From the NCBI GenBank assembly GCA_016703265.1, contig JADJCK010000007.1, positions 398,597-462,596 on the forward strand: a stretch of DNA of 64,000 nt. Reading direction: 5' to 3'. This DNA comes from a bacterium. GTDB lineage: Bacteria > Krumholzibacteriota > Krumholzibacteriia > LZORAL124-64-63. Position 1 is the first letter of the stretch. The number at the start of each line of letters is the position of its first letter. A program made the translations under genes and the position numbers. A model generated the notes under the pieces. The model was not told the DNA's origin. It made no database searches and was given only the letters and a program-made list of their open reading frames with translations. This document shows, piece after piece, positions 16,233 to 23,904 of the stretch.

Positions 16233-17799
16233 ATGCCAGAACCGACACTGTTCCCGCGCGCGAGCGGCATCCTGCTTCATCCCACGTGCCTGCCGGGCCC
16301 CGACGGCATCGGTGACCTGGGCCCCGCCGCGCACCGCTTCGTCGACTGGCTGGCCGACCACGCGCAGTCCATCTGGCAGGTGCTGCCCCTGGGCCCGACC
16401 AGCTACGGCGACTCGCCGTACCAGACGCTGTCGGCCTTCGGCGGCAACCCGCTGCTGGTCAGCTTCGAGCGGCTGCACGCCGACGGCTGGCTGACCGCTG
16501 CCGACCTGGCCGACCGGCCCGACCTGCCCTGCCGACCACGTCGACTTCGGGCCGGTGATCAACTGGAAGATGATGGTCCTCGACCGCGCCTGGGCGGGCT
16601 TCTGCGCGCGGGCGGCACAGCCGCAGTGGCGCGAGTTCGAGGCCTGGAGCGGCCGGCACGCGGACTGGCTCGACACGCTGGCGATGTTCCTGGCGCTGAA
16701 GGAGGAGAACGGAGGGCAGCCCTGGCCGCAGTGGGAGCCGTCGTTGGTGCGGCGCGACGAAGCCGCTCTGGCGCAGGCCCGTGTGCGCCTTGCCAAGCGC
16801 ATCGACGCGCACCGCTTCCGCCAATGGCTGTTCGCCACCCAGTGGGACGCGCTGCGCGAGCACGCACGGCGCCGCGGCGTCAGGCTGGTGGGTGACATCC
16901 CCATCTTCGTCGCCCACGACAGCAGCGACGTCTGGATGCGTCCGGAGCTGTTCCAGATCGACGCCGCAGGCAAGCCCCTGGCGGTGGCCGGCGTGCCGCC
17001 CGACTACTTCAGCACCGACGGCCAGCTCTGGGGCAACCCGCTCTACGACTGGAAGGCGGTGGCCGCCGACGGCTATCGATGGTGGATCGCGCGCGTGCGC
17101 GCCTGCCTGGAGCAGGTCGACGTCGTGCGCCTGGATCATTTCCGCGGCTTCGAGGCCTATTGGAGCGTCCCGGCCGGTGCAAAGACGGCCAGGGAAGGCA
17201 GCTGGATCCCCGGCCCGGGGGCCGCGATGTTCACGGCGCTGCGCGAGGGCCTGGGCGGCACGTTGCCGCTCATCGCCGAGGACCTGGGCCTGATCACGCC
17301 GGCGGTCGATGCGCTGCGCGAGCAATTCGGGCTGCCGGGGATGAAGGTGCTTCAATTCGCCTGGAGCGGTCCCGACAATGCCTTCCTGCCGCACGAGCAC
17401 ACGCCACACTCGGTGGTCTACACCGGCACGCATGACAACGACCCGGTGCTGGGCTGGTGGCGTCACCTGGCCGGCGCGGAGGAACAGGCGCTGGTCGCCG
17501 AGTACGTCGGCGCACCCGTCGAAGAGCCGCACTGGACGCTGATCCGCCTGGGCCTGCAGTCGTGCGCGCACACCTTCATCACGACCATGCCCGACGTGCT
17601 CGGCCTGGGGCGCGAGGCGCGACTGAACCTGCCCGGTGCCGACCAGGGGAACTGGAGCTGGCGCATCGCGCCGGCGGCGCTCGACGGCCCCGAAGGCGCG
17701 CGGCTGGCGCGCCTGACCTGGCTCTATCGCCGCGCACCGGGACAGAAGGCGCCCGCGCGGCAGGATCCCGAGTCGCCGGCCGGCGGGAGTTTCGCGTGA
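16233..17799 (+). CDS. malQ: 4-alpha-glucanotransferase (amylomaltase, GH77), frame break at 16530
   Basis: Transfers alpha-1,4-glucan segments in maltodextrin and glycogen use. The 5' part (from ATG 16233: FPRASGILLHPTCLPGPDGIG, IWQVLPLGPTSYGDSPYQ, SAFGGNPLL) and the 3' part (VRLDHFRGFEAYW with the catalytic Asp, LIAEDLGLITP with the acid/base Glu, YTGTHDNDP) lie in two frames. Deleting the T at 16530 joins them into LPADHVDFGPVINWK, a normal GH77 sequence, for a product of about 521 residues. I read this as one full-length gene with a single-base insertion, probably artefactual. The stop overlaps the MFS gene (GTGA). Confidence 0.88.
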
Positions 17800-19022
17800 C
17801 GAACCTTCGCGAACTGGCCGGCAGGGTCCAGGGTGACTTCCGGCGCGTGCTGCTGGCCACGCTGTTCTTCGGCGCGGTCTCCGGCATCATCGCCTCGACG
17901 TTCAACAACTACCTGGCCGACGTGCACGGGCTCGATGCCAGCGCGCGCGGCTGGCTGGAACTCCCGCGCGAGTTGCCCGGTTTCATCATCTTTGGCGTTG
18001 TCGGGCTGTTGCTGATCCGCTTCCGGGAGAGCCGCATCGCCGCGCTGGCGATGATCGCGACGGGGATCGGATCGCTCGGCCTCGGCTGGCTGGCTCCCGG
18101 CCCCGCGCTGCTCGTGGTGTGGACCATCGTCTGGTCGCTGGGTGATCACATCATCTTCGCCGTCGAGGGGCCGATCGGCCTGAAGCTGGCGCGCGACGGC
18201 GCCGAGGGCCGCCGCCTGGGCCAGTTGGGCGGCGCGCGCAACCTCGGGGTCATCTTCGGCGTCTCGGGCGTCTGGCTCACGGCGAAGCTGGTGGGCGACC
18301 GCTACGACCTGTTCTACCTGGCGGGCGCGCTCTGCGCGGTCGTGGCGGGCTGGTTCTACCTGCGCCTGGGGATGGGCCGGCAGGACCCGCCGTCGCGTCG
18401 CCTGGTCTGGCGCCGTGAGTACGGGATCTTCTACGCGATCAGCGCGCTGTTCGGCATCCGCAAGCAGATCTTCCTGGTCTTCGGCACCTGGGTGCTCGTG
18501 TCACTTCACCACGTGCCGGTCTCGACCATCGCCCTACTCTACTTCATCGGCGCGGCGCTGGGTGTCCTGCTCAGGCCGCTCCTGGGCGATGTCATCGACT
18601 GGCTGGGCGAGCGCACCGTGCTGTCGGCCGACACGCTGCTGCTGATGCTCATCTGCCTGGTCTACGCCTTCGCCTCGGACCTGCTGCCCGCACCCTGGGA
18701 CCTGCGCCTGCTCTACGGCGCCTATGTGGCGGACAACGTCCTGTTCGCGCTCCGGGTGGCGCGCACCACCTACCTGAAGAAGATCGCGGTCGACCCGACC
18801 GACATCACGCCGACGATCTCGCTGGGCGTCACCATCGACCACTCCGTGGCGATGACGTTGCCCATCCTCTCGGGCTGGCTCTGGGAGCACTACGGCCACC
18901 AATGGGTCTTTCTGCTGGCGGCGGCGCTGGCCCTGGGCGGTTTCTTCGTCTGTATCCGCATCCGGGTGCCGGACCGGGCTGTCCCGGTCGTGGCTGGCGC
19001 CGGGGGCACGGGACGTGCATAA
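17796..19022 (+). CDS. Major facilitator superfamily transporter
   Basis: A 408-residue inner-membrane protein with about 11-12 hydrophobic segments in two halves separated by a charged loop (GMGRQDPPSRRLVWRREYG). The first half has VLLATLFFGAVSGIIASTFNNYL and the loop-8/9 area has IDWLGERTVLSAD, as in MFS permeases. GTG 17796 overlaps the malQ stop and has GGGAG upstream. The neighbourhood (MalQ, MurNAc salvage) suggests a sugar or muropeptide substrate, but nothing in the sequence shows which. Confidence 0.8.
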   Translation: MTNLRELAGRVQGDFRRVLLATLFFGAVSGIIASTFNNYLADVHGLDASARGWLELPRELPGFIIFGVVGLLLIRFRESRIAALAMIATGIGSLGLGWLAPGPALLVVWTIVWSLGDHIIFAVEGPIGLKLARDGAEGRRLGQLGGARNLGVIFGVSGVWLTAKLVGDRYDLFYLAGALCAVVAGWFYLRLGMGRQDPPSRRLVWRREYGIFYAISALFGIRKQIFLVFGTWVLVSLHHVPVSTIALLYFIGAALGVLLRPLLGDVIDWLGERTVLSADTLLLMLICLVYAFASDLLPAPWDLRLLYGAYVADNVLFALRVARTTYLKKIAVDPTDITPTISLGVTIDHSVAMTLPILSGWLWEHYGHQWVFLLAAALALGGFFVCIRIRVPDRAVPVVAGAGGTGRA

Positions 19023-19063
19023 TTGAGGGCTCACACCTCGCGGTCTGAAAGGTGTCCCGGGAC

Positions 19064-20005
19064 ATGGCAATGCGGCTTTGGACAGGAATCGTGGGCGGCT
19101 TGACGGCTGCTCTGCTGCTGGCGGCCGTTCTGCTGCTGGCAGGCTGCGGCGAGACGGACAAGTCCGTCGTGCCGCCGCCGGGCAATCCCTTCGAGGCGGC
19201 CCGGGTCGGCGCCGACACCACGCTCGAAGTGATGACCTGGAACATCGAGAACTTCCCGAAGGCGGGCGGTGCGACGGTGAACTGGGTCGACCAGATCATC
19301 GTGGGCCTGCGGCCGGACATCGTGGCGGTGGAGGAAATCTCCAACGGGACCTCGTTCGATGCGCTCGTGGCGCAGATCGACGGCTGGGGCGGTGCGCGGG
19401 CGCGCAGTGACGCCTACCAGAACCTCGGCTTCCTGTACAGCGAGGGCGGCGCCCTGCAGGTCACCTCGACCTACGAGATCATGACGAGCTACTCGCGGGA
19501 GTTCCCGCGGGCGCCGTTCGTGCTCGAGGCCACCTGGAACGGTGTTCCCATTGCGGTGGTCGCGAACCACCTCAAGGCATCGGGCAACGGCCTGCTCGAT
19601 GCGGCCGATCCGTGGGACGAGGAGACGCGCCGGCGCGACGCCTGCCTGCTGCTGGCCGAGTTCGTCGAGACGCAGCTGCCCGACCACCGCGTCTTCATCG
19701 TCGGCGACATGAACGACGAGCTGACCGACACCGCGCCTCACAACGTCTTCCAGAACTTCCTCGACGCGCCGGCCAGCTGGCGCTTCGCCGACATGGCCAT
19801 TGCGCTGGGGCCGAGCGAAGGCTGGTCGTACCCGGGCTGGCCGAGCCACCTGGACCACATCCTGGTCACGAGCGAGCTGTTCCCGGCGATCGACGCCGCC
19901 GGGTCCCTGACCGCCGTCGTGCCCCTGGCCGCCGTTCTCGGCTGGTCGAAGTACGACAGCGAAGTGAGCGACCACCTGCCCGTCGTCGTCCGGTTGGTAC
20001 CGTGA
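19064..20005 (+). CDS. Endonuclease/exonuclease/phosphatase-family lipoprotein
   Basis: About 313 residues. A lipoprotein signal ends in LLLAGCGE (lipobox Cys about residue 25), so it is membrane-anchored on the periplasmic or outer face. The EEP fold is clear: VMTWNIENFP (Asn), VAVEEI (metal-binding Glu), VVANHLKAS, VFIVGDMNDE (Asp/Asn) and SDHLPVVV (catalytic Asp-His). The family includes nucleases and phospho-ester phosphatases. ATG 19064 is preferred; ATG 19070 and GTG 19052 are possible. The stop overlaps the rlmI start as GTGA. Confidence 0.85.
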   Translation: MAMRLWTGIVGGLTAALLLAAVLLLAGCGETDKSVVPPPGNPFEAARVGADTTLEVMTWNIENFPKAGGATVNWVDQIIVGLRPDIVAVEEISNGTSFDALVAQIDGWGGARARSDAYQNLGFLYSEGGALQVTSTYEIMTSYSREFPRAPFVLEATWNGVPIAVVANHLKASGNGLLDAADPWDEETRRRDACLLLAEFVETQLPDHRVFIVGDMNDELTDTAPHNVFQNFLDAPASWRFADMAIALGPSEGWSYPGWPSHLDHILVTSELFPAIDAAGSLTAVVPLAAVLGWSKYDSEVSDHLPVVVRLVP

Positions 20006-21200
20006 CCGCCGAAGCCGCAGCCGTCGTCCACCTGAAGCCGGGCCGCGACAAGTCGCTGCGCCGGTGGCATCCGTGGGTCTTCTCGGGCGCCATCGCGCGC
20101 GTGACAGGCTCGCCCAATTCCGGCGATACCGTGATGGTCATGGGAGCCAACGGCGTGCCGCTGGGCCTTGGTGCCTACTCGCCGCACTCGCAGATCCGCG
20201 TCCGGCTGTGGACGTTCGACCCGCACCAGGAGATCGACGCCGCCTTCCTGGCGGAGCAGGTGGCGCGCGCGGTGGCGCGGCGCGGCACCCTGCCGAGGAC
20301 GGGCCCTGGGCGCGACGCATCATCCACGCCGAGAACGACGGCCTGCCGGGACTGATCGTCGACCGCTACGGCGACCACCTGGTCGTGCAGATCCTGGCCG
20401 CCGGGCCCGAGCGCTGGAAGGAGGCGCTGGCCGACGCACTGCTCGCGGCGACCGGTTGCGCCGGGCTGCACGAGCGCTCGGACGCCGACGTGCGCATCAA
20501 GGAAGGCCTGTCGGTGCGCGCCGGGCACTGGCGCGGGCGCGAGGCGCCCGAGGTGGTGGAGATCGTCGAGAACGGCGTCCGCCTGCTCGTCGACGTGCGC
20601 CTGGGCCACAAGACCGGGTTCTACCTGGACCAGCGCGCCGCGCGGGCCCGGGTGGCGGCCCTGGCCGGCGACCGCGAGGTGCTCAACTGCTTCGCCTACA
20701 CCGGCGGCTTCGGCCTGGCGGCGCTCAAGGGCGGCGCCGCGCGCGTCACGCACCTGGAGTCGTCGGCGGGCGCGCTGGCGCTGGCCGACCGGCACGGCGA
20801 ACTGAACGGCTTCGACCGTTCGCGCTGGGAATGCGTCGAGGCCGACGCCTTCGCCCGCCTGCGCCAGTGGCAACAGGAGGGGCGAGGCTTCGACCTTGTC
20901 GTGCTCGATCCGCCCAAGTTCGTCGAGAGTCGCCAGCACCTGCCGCGCGGCTGCCGCGGCTACAAGGACATCAACCTGCAGGCGCTCAAGCTGCTGCGGC
21001 CCGGCGGCCTGCTCGTGACGTTCTCCTGCTCGGGCCTGCTCGAGGCCGACCTCTTCCAGAAGATCGTCGCCGATGCGGCGCTCGACGCCGGGCGCAACCT
21101 GCAGCTGATCGAGCGCCTGGACCAGGCCGACGACCACCCCGTATTGATGAGCTTCCCCGAGGGTGCCTACCTCAAGGGCCTGGTCTGCCGGGCTGACTGA
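20002..21200 (+). CDS. rlmI: Class I SAM-dependent 23S rRNA methyltransferase (RlmI family), frame break near 20291
   Basis: An RNA cytosine-C5 methyltransferase of the RlmI/RlmK family. The N-terminal PUA domain (VHLKPGRDKSLRRWHPWVFSG) is read from GTG 20002. The catalytic part (RIIHAENDGLPGLIVDRYG, KTGFYLDQR, LNCFAYTGGFG for SAM, VVLDPPKF active-site motif, SCSG) is read in another frame. Adding one base near 20291 restores a continuous product of about 399 residues, the usual family length. I call one gene with a single-base deletion, probably an artefact. The start overlaps the previous stop (GTGA). An 18-bp tandem repeat begins inside the last codons. Confidence 0.88.
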
Positions 21201-21264
21201 GCCTGCCGGGCCGACTGAGCCTGCCGGGCCGACTGGGCCTGCCGGGCCGACTGGGCCTGCCGGA
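21184..21264 (+). repeat. 18-bp tandem repeat duplicating the 3' end of rlmI
   Basis: Four units (21184-21201, 21202-21219, 21220-21237, 21238-21255) plus a half unit, consensus cctgccgggccgactgag. The first unit encodes the last residues of RlmI (C-R-A-D) and its stop. Because 18 is a multiple of three, each later copy repeats the same C-R-A-D phase. Copies 1 and 2 carry the TGA, while copies 3 and 4 have TGG. The array separates rlmI from the convergent epimerase gene. Confidence 0.9.
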
Positions 21265-21274
21265 TCGCCGCCAC

Positions 21275-22453
21275 CTACCCGTGCTTCGCGTGCCAGGCCT
21301 TGAGGACCTCGGCCTCGCGCTCGGCCGTCAGGCCCGCGCGCTTCGTGACGGCCTCGCGCCGGTCGGCGGGCAGCGCGTCGTACCAGGACAGCGTGTCGCG
21401 CACCGTGTCGGCCAGGGGGCGATGCACCAGGCCGGCGCCGACGGCCCGGGCCAGGCTGCGCTTGCCGAAGCCGGCGGTTTCGCCCTCGCTGGGCAGCCAG
21501 CACGGCATGTCGCGCCAGGCGCCCACGCCGTTCTCCTCGAGGAACGCCAGGTCGGCCCAGACGAACGAGGCCTCGGCGCCGCCCACCTGGCGGCAGGTCT
21601 CCAGCATCCCCAGCATGGTCAACGGCGTCGCCGGATTGGGGCCGGTCACGTCGAAGGTGCCGCCCGTCCGCCGCTCCATGCAGAGGACCTCGAACGCCGT
21701 CAGGTCGCGCCCGTCGATGACCTGGACAGCCGTCGTGCCGTCGCCGGGGGCCAGCACCTCGCCGCCGCGCCGCACGCGCACCGGCCAGTAGCCGCCGCGG
21801 AAGCTGGCGTCGCGCGGGCCCACGATCAGGCCCGGCCTGAAGATGGTGTGGTTCTCCGGGTAGTGCCTGCGAACGCGGTTCTCGCATTCGGCCTTGAACG
21901 GGCCAAAGAGTTCATCGGTGTAGGCGGTCGTGTCGGCGTCGGGCGCCTGGCCCACGGGGGCCGTCTCGTCGGCGCCGGGCGTCGCGAAATCCACGTAGAC
22001 CGAGATCGACGACACGAACATGTAGTGTCCGACATGTCCCTTGAGCAGCACGGCCGTGTTTTCCACGATCCTCGGGATCTGCGGCCAGATATCGATGCAG
22101 ATGTCCCACGAGCGGCCGCCGGCTATCTCCGCTTCCAGCGCCTTCAGGCCGTCGCCGGGCTCGGGCTGGCGGTCGCCGATCAGGCACTCGACCGCCGGGA
22201 ACAGTTCCTCCGAGCGGGTGCCGCGGTTGAACATGGTGACCGTGTGGCCGCGCCGGACCAGCTCCTCGATCAGGTGGGGGCCGGTCTGGCCCGTGCCGCC
22301 GAGGATGAGCACCTTCAGCTTGTCCGTGGGGGCGTCGCCGTCCAGGGACCAGGCGCGGCGGGCGAACGGCGGGGTCAATCCGGCCAGCCCGACGGCGGCG
22401 CCGGCCAGGGCAGCCTGGCGGATGAAATCGCGACGAGAGGTTCCCTGGCGCAT
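21275..22453 (-). CDS. Tat-exported NAD-dependent epimerase/dehydratase-like protein
   Basis: A 392-residue extended short-chain dehydrogenase. The N-terminus has a twin-arginine signal (TSRRDFIRQAALAGAAVGLAG), so it should be exported folded with its cofactor. The Rossmann motif is VLILGGTGQTGPHLIEELVRRGH near residues 47-69, and later parts resemble isoflavone reductase/NmrA-like and RNA-binding epimerase proteins (RPGLIVGPRD, VIDGRDLTAF). I see no complete YxxxK pair; SSISVYVDF occupies that region, so catalysis is uncertain. It is convergent with rlmI. Confidence 0.82.
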   Translation of the reverse strand: MRQGTSRRDFIRQAALAGAAVGLAGLTPPFARRAWSLDGDAPTDKLKVLILGGTGQTGPHLIEELVRRGHTVTMFNRGTRSEELFPAVECLIGDRQPEPGDGLKALEAEIAGGRSWDICIDIWPQIPRIVENTAVLLKGHVGHYMFVSSISVYVDFATPGADETAPVGQAPDADTTAYTDELFGPFKAECENRVRRHYPENHTIFRPGLIVGPRDASFRGGYWPVRVRRGGEVLAPGDGTTAVQVIDGRDLTAFEVLCMERRTGGTFDVTGPNPATPLTMLGMLETCRQVGGAEASFVWADLAFLEENGVGAWRDMPCWLPSEGETAGFGKRSLARAVGAGLVHRPLADTVRDTLSWYDALPADRREAVTKRAGLTAEREAEVLKAWHAKHG

Positions 22454-22480
22454 GGCGGGCCTTTCGGCTGGGGGGAAACC

Positions 22481-22514
22481 GACGGCGACAGTCCCGCGCG
22501 GGACTGTCGCCGTC
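22481..22514 (-). terminator. 34-bp perfect palindrome, probable terminator of the selenoprotein transcript
   Basis: The 34 bases are fully self-complementary (centre between 22497 and 22498). The palindrome lies 78 nt after the selenoprotein stop and 27 nt before the epimerase start on the minus strand. The minus-strand sequence after it has only a short T-run (ggtttcccc). A terminator is most likely; a dimeric protein-binding operator for the epimerase gene is the alternative. Confidence 0.5.
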
Positions 22515-22592
22515 CGTAGACGATGACCGGCGTTCTACGGCCGGGACGGGTCCCGGGTTGCGCCGGGTGGAGATCCGCCGCCGCCGGTAGCG

Positions 22593-22943
22593 TCAGTCCA
22601 GCTCGTCGCCGTAGACGCCGGCGTTGAACCCGACCAGCACGGTCCCGCCGCGGACCACCACGGGCGCGCGCAGGTTGCCGGTCGAGCCCAGCATCAGCTC
22701 CATCAATGCGGCGTCGGCGGGCTTGTTCTTCGTCAGGTCGAACACGGCGACCTTCTGGCCCTTCATGACCAGCAATCGCTTCGCGTTCTTCACGAGGGTA
22801 CGGGCATCGTCGGCGCCCAGCTTCTGCCCGGCGCTGACCTGTTCGGAGACGTCGAAGCCATGATCCGCAAGGAACCCCTGCGATCGTGTGCAGCTCGTTC
22901 AGCCGTTGCGGTGGTAATACCAGTCGATCTTCTTCCTGGCCAT
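22593..22943 (-). CDS. ArsC-family thioredoxin-fold selenoprotein (TGA = Sec at codon 15)
   Basis: A 116-residue protein read through an in-frame TGA at 22901-22899. It begins MARKKIDWYYHRNG, then Sec15, then TSCTRSQGFLADHGFDV, and continues open to the stop at 22593. The UxxC-type site (U15-T-S-C18) sits after the first beta strand exactly where ArsC/Spx-like proteins have their redox Cys. The rest keeps the fold, including the cis-proline region LRAPVVVRGGTVLVGF. An ArsC-like family with Sec or Cys at this position is known in bacteria. ATG 22943 has AGGAGG seven bases upstream, directly after thyX (32-nt gap). Without readthrough only a 14-residue peptide would be made, and internal starts lack the active site. 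The substrate is unknown; a thiol oxidoreductase role is inferred. Confidence 0.88.
22862..22885 (-). promoter_or_regulatory. SECIS-like hairpin downstream of the Sec codon
   Basis: On the minus strand the region 13-36 nt after the TGA folds into a stem-loop. Its core is a 17-nt mini-hairpin (22882-22866, beginning 16 nt after the TGA) with seven base pairs and a GUU apical loop. Outer GATC/GATC pairing is possible with one unpaired G. Bacterial SelB binds a mini-hairpin of about this size and position with G and U in the loop. The bulged U of the E. coli fdhF element is not clearly present. Confidence 0.6.
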
Positions 22944-22975
22944 CGCGGTCCTCCTCGAAGGGGATTGCGGGGTCA

Positions 22976-23899
22976 CTACCAGGGGACGGACAGGCTCAGC
23001 GCCTGCAGCTTCTGTTCACATTCCAGGCGTTCGCGATTACGGACCAGGCCGCCGCCACCGGCCGGCTTCAGCCAGCCGGCTTCGCGGGCCACGGCCCGCG
23101 CGGCCTCCAGGTCGCCGGCGCCGACCGCGGCCAGCACCGCCTGCTCGAGCCGCGACGACGAGGTGGCGCCCAGGCGGAAGTCCCCGAACGCCTCCCAGGT
23201 CAGCGGCACCCAGCGCGCGACGATCTGCTGCCCGATCAGCGTCGCATAGTCGCGGATCTCCTTCTGGGCATGCGCGTCCATGCGCAGGGCCAGGAAGTGC
23301 AGCAGGTTGTGCAGGTCGATCTTCCAGTAGGCTTCGGTGTAGGTGCACAGCGGCAGGTCCTTGCGCGACTGTTCGCGGGCCAGCCCGGCCGCCAGGCGCT
23401 CCTCGTAGACGCGGCGGGCATGTCCCTGGAACTCGCGCTCGGCGGCCGAGAACTGCTCGCCGACCGACGTGTCCGCAAACCCGGCGCTGCCCTGTCGATT
23501 GTCGGCGCTCTGCAGGCGCCACGCATCCGGGGCGGTGCGTTGGGCCGAATCGGTCACGACGGAATAGCGTGAACTGGTTTCGTTCACCGAAGCCATCCGG
23601 TGCCGGATCCACTGCCGCCACGCATCCATGGGCACGCGTACGTGCAGCTTCAGCTCGCACATCTCGAACGGCGTGGTGTGGCGGTGCCGCAGCAGGTAGC
23701 GGATCAGGCCGCGGTCGTCCGAGACTGCCTTGGTGCCGGCGCCGTAGCTCACGCGGGCGGCCTGCACGATGGCGGCGTCGTCGCCCATGTAGTCGACCAC
23801 GCGCACCATGCCGTCGTCGAGCACCCTGAACGGGACGCCCAGGATCTCGTCGAGGGCGGCCACCCGCGGCCGCACCAGCTGTTCGGGCTGCATCTCCAT
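22976..23899 (-). CDS. thyX: Flavin-dependent thymidylate synthase
   Basis: Makes dTMP from dUMP with FAD, NADPH and methylene-tetrahydrofolate. The ThyX motif is RHRMASVNETSSRYS (residues 99-113), preceded by RHRHTTPFEM, which binds FAD and dUMP. At 307 residues it is longer than the usual 210-260; the extra part is a C-terminal extension rich in Ala and Gly (EQAVLAAVGAGDLEAARAVAREAGW). ATG 23899 lies five bases after the urocanase stop, so hutU, thyX and the selenoprotein gene are probably one operon. No thyA is in the window. Confidence 0.93.
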   Translation of the reverse strand: MEMQPEQLVRPRVAALDEILGVPFRVLDDGMVRVVDYMGDDAAIVQAARVSYGAGTKAVSDDRGLIRYLLRHRHTTPFEMCELKLHVRVPMDAWRQWIRHRMASVNETSSRYSVVTDSAQRTAPDAWRLQSADNRQGSAGFADTSVGEQFSAAEREFQGHARRVYEERLAAGLAREQSRKDLPLCTYTEAYWKIDLHNLLHFLALRMDAHAQKEIRDYATLIGQQIVARWVPLTWEAFGDFRLGATSSSRLEQAVLAAVGAGDLEAARAVAREAGWLKPAGGGGLVRNRERLECEQKLQALSLSVPW

Positions 23900-23904
23900 C
23901 GTCG

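Noticed and set aside
22593..22793. A 66-residue protein starting at an internal codon of the selenoprotein gene
   Set aside because: It would lack the first strand and the whole redox site, and the strong ribosome binding site belongs to ATG 22943. It is the truncated reading caused by treating the Sec TGA as a stop.
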